A stretch of DNA of 44,134 nt from Phycisphaerales bacterium (GTDB taxonomy: Bacteria > Planctomycetota > Phycisphaerae > Phycisphaerales > SM1A02), in the NCBI GenBank assembly GCA_022447205.1, contig JAKVBQ010000026.1:1-44134 (forward strand), given 5' to 3'. Below are positions 39,717 through 44,134 of the stretch, in pieces; position 1 is the stretch's first letter; each line of letters opens with the position of its first letter. The position numbers and the translations under genes were made by a program. The notes under the pieces were generated by a model that searched no databases, was not told the DNA's origin, and worked only from the letters and a program-made list of their open reading frames with translations.

Positions 39717-41045
39717 ATGGCATTTCTTCTCGAGATCATCGGTGTCGGACTCGGCAACCTCTCCTTGCACAAGTTGAGGACTTTCCTCACCAGTCTCGGC
39801 ATCATTCTGGGGGTCTCCGCGGTCATCGTGGTGGTCTCGATGGGCGAGGGAAACAAGCGGTCCGCCCTTCGCGACATCGAGGCGCTGGGCGCGACCAACG
39901 TCATCCTGAGAAGCAGCCGGCCGACGACCAACAAGTCCGGGTCACAGGCGAACTCGTGGATCTTCAACTACGGCCTGAGCAGGCTCGACCAGCGTCGTAT
40001 CGAGGCGGCCTTCGAGGGTGAGGCGCTGGTCGTCCCCCTGAAGGCGACCGGTGGGGAGGTGCGACGAGGTGGCGAGCGACTCGTCTCCCAGGCCTTCGGG
40101 ACCATGCCCGGGTTCCAGGATGTCGCGAACCTGCGCCTCACGCCCAGGAGTCGCTACCTCACCCAGGAGGACATCCTCAACAACAGCCCGGTGGCGGTGG
40201 TGGGTCATGAGGTCGCCCGCAAGTTCTTCCCTCTCGAAGACCCGATCGGTTCCCAGATTCTGATCGACGAGGTCGTGTTCACGGTGGTCGGCATCCTCGA
40301 ACCGATCGGATTCGCCGGTGGTTCCGGAGCCGCCCAGTTGGATCGTGACCTCAACAAGGACATTCATGTTCCGATCACCACCGCCTACGAGCGATTCGGG
40401 GACCTGCTCGTTCGTCGGGATTCCGGTACGTTCAGCGGGGAGGAGATCGAGGTCTCCGAACTCTACATCAACACGCGCAGCACCCAGGAGGTTCTTGCCG
40501 CTTCACAGCGGGCAAGGAGAATCGTCGAACTCACCCACCCGGGCTTGAAGGACATCGACCTGATCGTCCCCTGGGAGCTCCTCGAGAATGCCAAGCGTTC
40601 GATGCTGGTGTGGAACATCATGCTCGTCGCCATTGCCGCGATCAGTCTTCTGGTCGGCGGTATCGGTATCATGAACATCATGCTCGCCTCGATCACGGAA
40701 CGGACCCGTGAGATCGGCATCCGGCGGGCGATGGGGGCGACCCGAAATCACATCGTGCTTCAGTTCCTCGTCGAGACGGGCAGTCTCTCGGCGGTGGGTG
40801 GGCTCATCGGCATCCTGCTCGGCATCTCCGTGTCGCTCGGACTGAAGACACTCGTGCCCTGGATCCTCTCCCTTGCGTTCTTCAAGGGAACATTCGAGGG
40901 GAACCTGTCGGTCGAACCGGTGGTCACCCTCTGGTCGATCGTGGTCTCGTTCCTCGTTGCAGCCGGTGTCGGGTTGATCTTCGGCATCTACCCGGCGATC
41001 GTCGCGAGCCGGAAGGATCCGATCGTCGCACTACGCCACGATTGA
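39717..41045 (+). CDS. MacB/FtsX-family ABC transporter permease
   Basis: A protein of 442 residues. The N-terminal transmembrane helix (KLRTFLTSLGIILGVSAVIV, near 15-38) is followed by a large outside MacB periplasmic core domain (about 45-280; SMGEGNKRSALRDIEALGAT, RRGGERLVSQAFGTMPGFQD). The C-terminal FtsX domain has three helices (LVAIAAISLLVGGIGIMNIM, AVGGLIGILLGISVSLGLKT and VSFLVAAGVGLIFGIYPAIV) and the cytoplasmic TERTREIGIRRAMGATRNHI. This group works as a mechanotransmission pump with a separate ATPase and, often, a periplasmic adaptor and outer-membrane tunnel; none is encoded nearby, so the ATPase is elsewhere or beyond the window. The start is ATG 39717 (MAFLLEIIGVGLGNL), with AGGT before it. 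Confidence 0.92.
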   Translation: MAFLLEIIGVGLGNLSLHKLRTFLTSLGIILGVSAVIVVVSMGEGNKRSALRDIEALGATNVILRSSRPTTNKSGSQANSWIFNYGLSRLDQRRIEAAFEGEALVVPLKATGGEVRRGGERLVSQAFGTMPGFQDVANLRLTPRSRYLTQEDILNNSPVAVVGHEVARKFFPLEDPIGSQILIDEVVFTVVGILEPIGFAGGSGAAQLDRDLNKDIHVPITTAYERFGDLLVRRDSGTFSGEEIEVSELYINTRSTQEVLAASQRARRIVELTHPGLKDIDLIVPWELLENAKRSMLVWNIMLVAIAAISLLVGGIGIMNIMLASITERTREIGIRRAMGATRNHIVLQFLVETGSLSAVGGLIGILLGISVSLGLKTLVPWILSLAFFKGTFEGNLSVEPVVTLWSIVVSFLVAAGVGLIFGIYPAIVASRKDPIVALRHD

Positions 41046-41053
41046 GCGGCAAG

Positions 41054-42793
41054 TCACGGCCTCTTCGCCTTCTCGAGCAGCAGCGCGCCATCCATGTGAT
41101 CGATCCATCCCTGGATCATGACCGACTCGAGGTGATCCTCCCCGTCATCCGTCCAGCGTTCGTTTCGGCTGGGGTAGGCGTGGATCAACCAGCCCACGTC
41201 CGACCTTTCGAGACGCAGATCGGCATCGTCGACGTGGGGCCCGGCATCGATCACTCGATTGGCGGCATCCTCGAGGTACCAGCCGATCACGATCGGCATG
41301 TCCGGGATTCCGGTGGATGCCACGAGCGTCCCGTCATCGGGGACCTGTTCAACGAGTTCACGAATCGGTTGTCTTGGTATATCCCACAGATTCAAGAGAG
41401 CCAACGTCCACGCGAAGCACAGGAGTGTGGCCGGGAGTTGCTTCAGCACCCTGCTCCTCCCGCACGACAGGGAGGAAGCGGTGATCGCCAATGCGATGAA
41501 GGGCAGGCCGAAGACGAAGAACCGGGCATACACCCAGGTGCCGAGCACGGCGACGAGGAGGATGCCAGTCACGATCGGCAGGCCCGCGACGAGAATCATC
41601 AGTCGCGTGCGTGGCTCCCTCAGCGTCACCCAGACCCCGGTCACCATGAGGATGAGGCCCGGGAGCGCGGAGGCCAGGCCGAATCGGCCCATCGGCCAGA
41701 CGCCACCCAGGCCGAGCAGCATCGATCGACCCTCCTTGCCGAGGAGGGTCGGCTGGTCGCTCGTGGTCGCGGCGAGCCCCTGCTGTCCCGCTATGAGATC
41801 AGGCAGCACCGGAGCCAGCAGCATCAGTGTGGTGATGGCTGCGAGGGCGATGCCACCAAGCGCGGCAAGTGCGATCTGGCGGTGTGTTCGGGAGCATGCG
41901 ACAAGTCCGACAAGGACGAGCGCATGGCCGATCGGGACCACGACCGTGACCAGGTGGCTCCAGATTCCGAGCGTGCAGAGCAGCGCATAGAAGGGGAGCA
42001 GCTCCACCCTGCGGTCATCAAGTGCTGCAAGCAGGGTTGCGCTTGAGGCGCCTGCAAAGAGAAGCATGAATGCATACCCGCGTGCCTCGGTACCTTCCGC
42101 GATCGCGATGGGCATGAAGAGCAGGATCATCATCGCGACCACCCCACCAGATGGCCCGAAGAAGCGACGCCCGATGCAGTACAGCGGCCATCCTGCAAGG
42201 AGGCCGACCACGAGTGCAGGGAACCGGATCACCCACTCATCAAGCGAGTCGCCGGCGAAGCTGACCGCCGCCCACGAAGAGAGGGACTGGAGCTGGTGAT
42301 TCGCCGGGGTGAACATGTTGCCGATGATCGGTCCCGGTCCGTACTGTCCGTAGTACCAGAACGCCACGATCTCGTCGTACCACAGGCTCTGGTCCATGAG
42401 CGGGGCCCGCACGATGAAGGCGATGCCGATGATGCAGAGCACCATCAGCGCTCGGCCTCGCAGGGGCGAGGTGTTGTCTGCAACAGTCGGGCGGCCGATA
42501 CCCAGGCCACGGATGCGCCCGAGCAGGGCTCCGGTCGCGAGCCAGGATGCTCCGGCCACCGGGAGCATCACCATCAAGAGGCGTATGCCGTCCCTGGTCT
42601 CCGGGGGGATCGGGGCTCCAGGTGCCGAACGGAGTGGATGTTGGAAGAAGGATGCCCAGAAATCGGAACTGGTGAGGGAGGCAAGGAGCAGCCCCGCACC
42701 GAAGGCCATCGGCCAGAGCGCCCAGGGTGAGCATGTCGACCGTGCGCACACGGTCTTGCTCGCGAGATCTTCTCTGGTGCGTGAGTCGTTCAA
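41054..42793 (-). CDS. GT-C fold membrane glycosyltransferase (ArnT/PMT-like, GT39 type)
   Basis: A protein of 579 residues with about a dozen hydrophobic helices. The first long periplasmic loop carries QSLWYDEIVAFWYYGQYGPG, with the acidic D140-E141 pair as the putative catalytic site of lipid-linked sugar transferases. WVIRFPALVVGLLAGWPLYC and RRFFGPSGGVVAMMILLFMP are typical of the family. The C-terminal 110 residues are soluble (DGTLVASTGIPDMPIVIGWY, ...GWIDHMDGALLLEKAKR). Its donor and acceptor are not known. The start is TTG at 42791-42793, touching the TAA of the upstream gene, which suggests coupled translation; an ATG at 42709 (MAFGAGLLL) is an alternative if TTG is not used. It converges on the MacB-type gene with eight bases between stops. 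Confidence 0.85.
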   Translation of the reverse strand: MNDSRTREDLASKTVCARSTCSPWALWPMAFGAGLLLASLTSSDFWASFFQHPLRSAPGAPIPPETRDGIRLLMVMLPVAGASWLATGALLGRIRGLGIGRPTVADNTSPLRGRALMVLCIIGIAFIVRAPLMDQSLWYDEIVAFWYYGQYGPGPIIGNMFTPANHQLQSLSSWAAVSFAGDSLDEWVIRFPALVVGLLAGWPLYCIGRRFFGPSGGVVAMMILLFMPIAIAEGTEARGYAFMLLFAGASSATLLAALDDRRVELLPFYALLCTLGIWSHLVTVVVPIGHALVLVGLVACSRTHRQIALAALGGIALAAITTLMLLAPVLPDLIAGQQGLAATTSDQPTLLGKEGRSMLLGLGGVWPMGRFGLASALPGLILMVTGVWVTLREPRTRLMILVAGLPIVTGILLVAVLGTWVYARFFVFGLPFIALAITASSLSCGRSRVLKQLPATLLCFAWTLALLNLWDIPRQPIRELVEQVPDDGTLVASTGIPDMPIVIGWYLEDAANRVIDAGPHVDDADLRLERSDVGWLIHAYPSRNERWTDDGEDHLESVMIQGWIDHMDGALLLEKAKRP

Positions 42794-43738
42794 TTAGGAA
42801 TCTTTGACTGGTTCGACCACGGGCAGTTTCCAGTGTCCCGGATCCGGCATCACCGCCCTGGGGTAGCCGTTGAGTGCACGGTGGATGAAATCAGGCGCTG
42901 TCACCAGCAGGTCGTCGCGATGGTAATGCATCCTGCCCCATCGGCCGATCGTGAAGAGTTCGAGTGACTTGAGCTTCCGTCCCGTACTCCTCTCCAGCAG
43001 GTAGGGGGCCAGGTTGGCCCACTCCGTTCCACCATTGGGCGAGGAGGGCGGCACGGCCTGGTCGTCATCCAGGGTTGGAGGGAGCCACCCCTCCGGGTGG
43101 ACGCTCGTCGCGATGTGGTGCATCAGTTGTGCTGCCAATTCGCGAGGCGTTTGTCGCTCGGTCTGATTGTTCGGGTGCGGGGAGCTGTCGAAGTAGGGGA
43201 TGTCCAGCGTGAGGTCCTTCAGCGGATAGACCACGGGCCGCTTTTCACCTGAACGTGCCAGCCTCGACTTGGTTCCGACTTCGACGATGCTGCCTCGAAG
43301 CTGCCATGTGTACGACTCGCCGAGTTCCGCGGTCGCCAGGATCAGGTCGAGGCCTCGGTGCGCGCTGATCGACGCGGTCTCGATCGTGATCGGGGTCTCT
43401 CCGACCATGCCGCTGTCGGAGCTGGGGCCTCGGAAGTACGGCGCGTAATCAAGTTCGAGTGCCTTGAAGAATGTCCGCAGTGCCTCCTTCAGTGGCGTCT
43501 CGTCGAAACTCATGCCGACCCTGAAGTAGGAGAGCTTGCCTTCGGCAACATGCCGTCGGGTGGTCTTCTTCGTTGCTCGTGGCCCGGCTTCGATGGCGAC
43601 GGGGGCGACCGCACCCTGGTTCGCAGGTGCGGGGACAGGAGGGTCCTCCTGACCGGCGGCACCCAGGAGCACCAGGCCTCCAAGGATCAGAAGAGATCGG
43701 CTCAGGCGGGTTCCGAGGGCAAGGGGGCGAGGCATCAT
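42794..43738 (-). CDS. Exported protein with secretin/TonB short N-terminal (STN)-like domain
   Basis: A protein of 314 residues with a signal peptide (LSRSLLILGGLVLLGAAGQE). The segment LSYFRVGMSFDETPLKEALR, FFKALELDYAPYFRG, ITIETASISAHRGLDLILAT and YTWQLRGSIVEVGTKS matches the beta-alpha-beta pattern of an STN domain, usually found at the N-terminus of secretins and TonB receptors. A later part has HHIATSVHPEGWLPPTLDDD and ends in GRWGRMHYHRDDLLVTAPDF, IHRALNGYPRAV. The same C-terminal pattern occurs in the gene upstream. No secretin channel domain is present. The function is unknown; it probably acts in the periplasm or envelope. A hairpin separates it from its paralog, and it overlaps into the GT-C gene. 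MM at the start leaves two ATG choices. Confidence 0.8.
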   Translation of the reverse strand: MMPRPLALGTRLSRSLLILGGLVLLGAAGQEDPPVPAPANQGAVAPVAIEAGPRATKKTTRRHVAEGKLSYFRVGMSFDETPLKEALRTFFKALELDYAPYFRGPSSDSGMVGETPITIETASISAHRGLDLILATAELGESYTWQLRGSIVEVGTKSRLARSGEKRPVVYPLKDLTLDIPYFDSSPHPNNQTERQTPRELAAQLMHHIATSVHPEGWLPPTLDDDQAVPPSSPNGGTEWANLAPYLLERSTGRKLKSLELFTIGRWGRMHYHRDDLLVTAPDFIHRALNGYPRAVMPDPGHWKLPVVEPVKDS

Positions 43739-43777
43739 GTGTCTCCTGATCCAAGAACGGCCACGAGCAACGATACG

Positions 43778-43808
43778 ACAAGCGGCACGAACTTGTCGTG
43801 CCGCTTGT
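43778..43808 (-). terminator. Hairpin between the tandem exported-protein genes
   Basis: A perfect 13-bp stem ACAAGCGGCACGA / TCGTGCCGCTTGT with a five-base loop lies between the upstream stop (43854) and the start at 43738. In the minus-strand direction it is followed by CGTATCGTT, only moderately T-rich, so it may be an attenuator or a partial terminator. Confidence 0.6.
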
Positions 43809-43853
43809 GTGATTCATTGAATTCGCCGGCCATTCGAGGCCGATGGCCTCGGA

Positions 43854-44134
43854 TCAATAGTCCTGGGCCGGGGCGAACTGGTATCCGCTGATTGCGCGGT
43901 GGACCCAGTCTGGAGCACGAACGATGTAAGCGCCCTGATAGAAGCGCATCTCGGCGTAGTAGCCCCATGCTTCGGGTTCCGCGAACACTTCGATGAGGTC
44001 CCTGCGGAGTTCGTCAGCGCGTTCCTTCTCGTCATCCTCACGGGGATCTTCGCCCGGTGAGCCGAAGAGGCCGCCGCCGCGCGAGGAGGAGGAGCCGGCG
44101 GCGGCCACGCCGGGTGCAGTGCCGCGCGTGGTCG
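43854..44134 (-). CDS. C-terminal part of a second exported-protein paralog, cut by window edge
   Basis: The minus-strand frame is open to the right edge, so the N-terminus is missing; about 93 codons are visible. The start is glycine/serine-rich (AAAGSSSSRGGGLFGSPGED), then charged helix DEKERADELRRDLIEVFAEP. The end, WGYYAEMRFYQGAYIVRAPD followed by WVHRAISGYQFAPAQDY, matches the end of the next gene, WGRMHYHRDDLLVTAPDF followed by IHRALNGYPRAV. It therefore looks like a tandem paralog with the same C-terminal module and probably the same STN-like upstream part. Function unknown. Confidence 0.75.
   Translation of the reverse strand, partial: TTRGTAPGVAAAGSSSSRGGGLFGSPGEDPREDDEKERADELRRDLIEVFAEPEAWGYYAEMRFYQGAYIVRAPDWVHRAISGYQFAPAQDY

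Noticed and set aside
1-44134. tRNA, rRNA, insertion sequences, prophage or toxin-antitoxin genes
   Set aside because: No cloverleaf, transposase, integrase or paired small toxin-antitoxin genes were recognised on either strand by reading; a dedicated RNA search was not possible.

Overview
The window is a contiguous, GC-rich piece of bacterial chromosome, densely coded on both strands. The best fit is a member of the Planctomycetota, class Phycisphaerae. This rests on family resemblance read by eye, not on a database search. The supporting features are: a large secreted beta-propeller/beta-helix protein with 'DxNxNGxPD' spacers that ends in a paired dockerin-like 'DINGDG...DKDGDTDGADL' segment; a serine/threonine kinase with a single transmembrane helix and a TPR-like C-terminus; a pseudopilin with a processing site; an ECF-type sigma factor with a membrane anti-sigma factor; and a long RNase E/G with basic tails. 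I see no prophage, insertion sequence, CRISPR array, tRNA or rRNA.

Layout. Positions 1-6648 (minus strand) hold ptsI, then a 445-base spacer, then rne followed 27 bases later by dxr, which runs off the left edge. Positions 6792-16007 (plus) hold the membrane Ser/Thr kinase, the 1904-residue dockerin protein and a small sulfotransferase. A strong bidirectional terminator then separates these from dnaK (minus). Positions 18241-22053 hold a membrane endonuclease/exonuclease/phosphatase-fold protein, a pseudopilin (minus), and the sigma/anti-sigma pair. Positions 22088-25810 hold an ABC-F ATPase (minus), divergent from a two-gene unit (a small membrane protein overlapping a class IV aminotransferase by 4 bases), and a small membrane protein (minus). 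dnaE occupies 26002-29871. Next come the minus-strand pair yacP-like then pdxH, divergent from rpsU, and then the membrane pyrophosphatase hppA.

Positions 34302-37204 look like one operon: rsfS, a secreted alpha/beta hydrolase, and trmB. It abuts a convergent zinc-ribbon gene. Positions 37631-39350 hold an isolated GC hairpin, a possible 33-codon ORF with a perfect Shine-Dalgarno, and an orphan histidine kinase. The right end has a small conserved-looking gene (minus), a MacB-type ABC permease (plus), and a minus-strand unit of a GT-C membrane glycosyltransferase preceded by two tandem paralogous exported proteins, the second cut by the right edge.

How the genes fit together. Most are housekeeping: isoprenoid synthesis (dxr), RNA decay (rne, yacP-like), protein folding (dnaK), replication (dnaE), ribosome function (rpsU, rsfS, ABC-F), tRNA modification (trmB), vitamin B6 (pdxH) and energy (hppA). 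The accessory layer is surface and signalling biology: kinase, dockerin protein, sulfotransferase, pseudopilin, sigma/anti-sigma, histidine kinase, STN-like exported paralogs and GT-C enzyme. I found no convincing new multi-gene system. The most unusual signals are the domain make-up of the RNase E (a 10-copy lysine-rich repeat plus an IF2_N-like domain), the hairpin/mini-ORF leader before the histidine kinase, a large insertion in the pyrophosphatase, and the tandem exported paralogs at the right edge.
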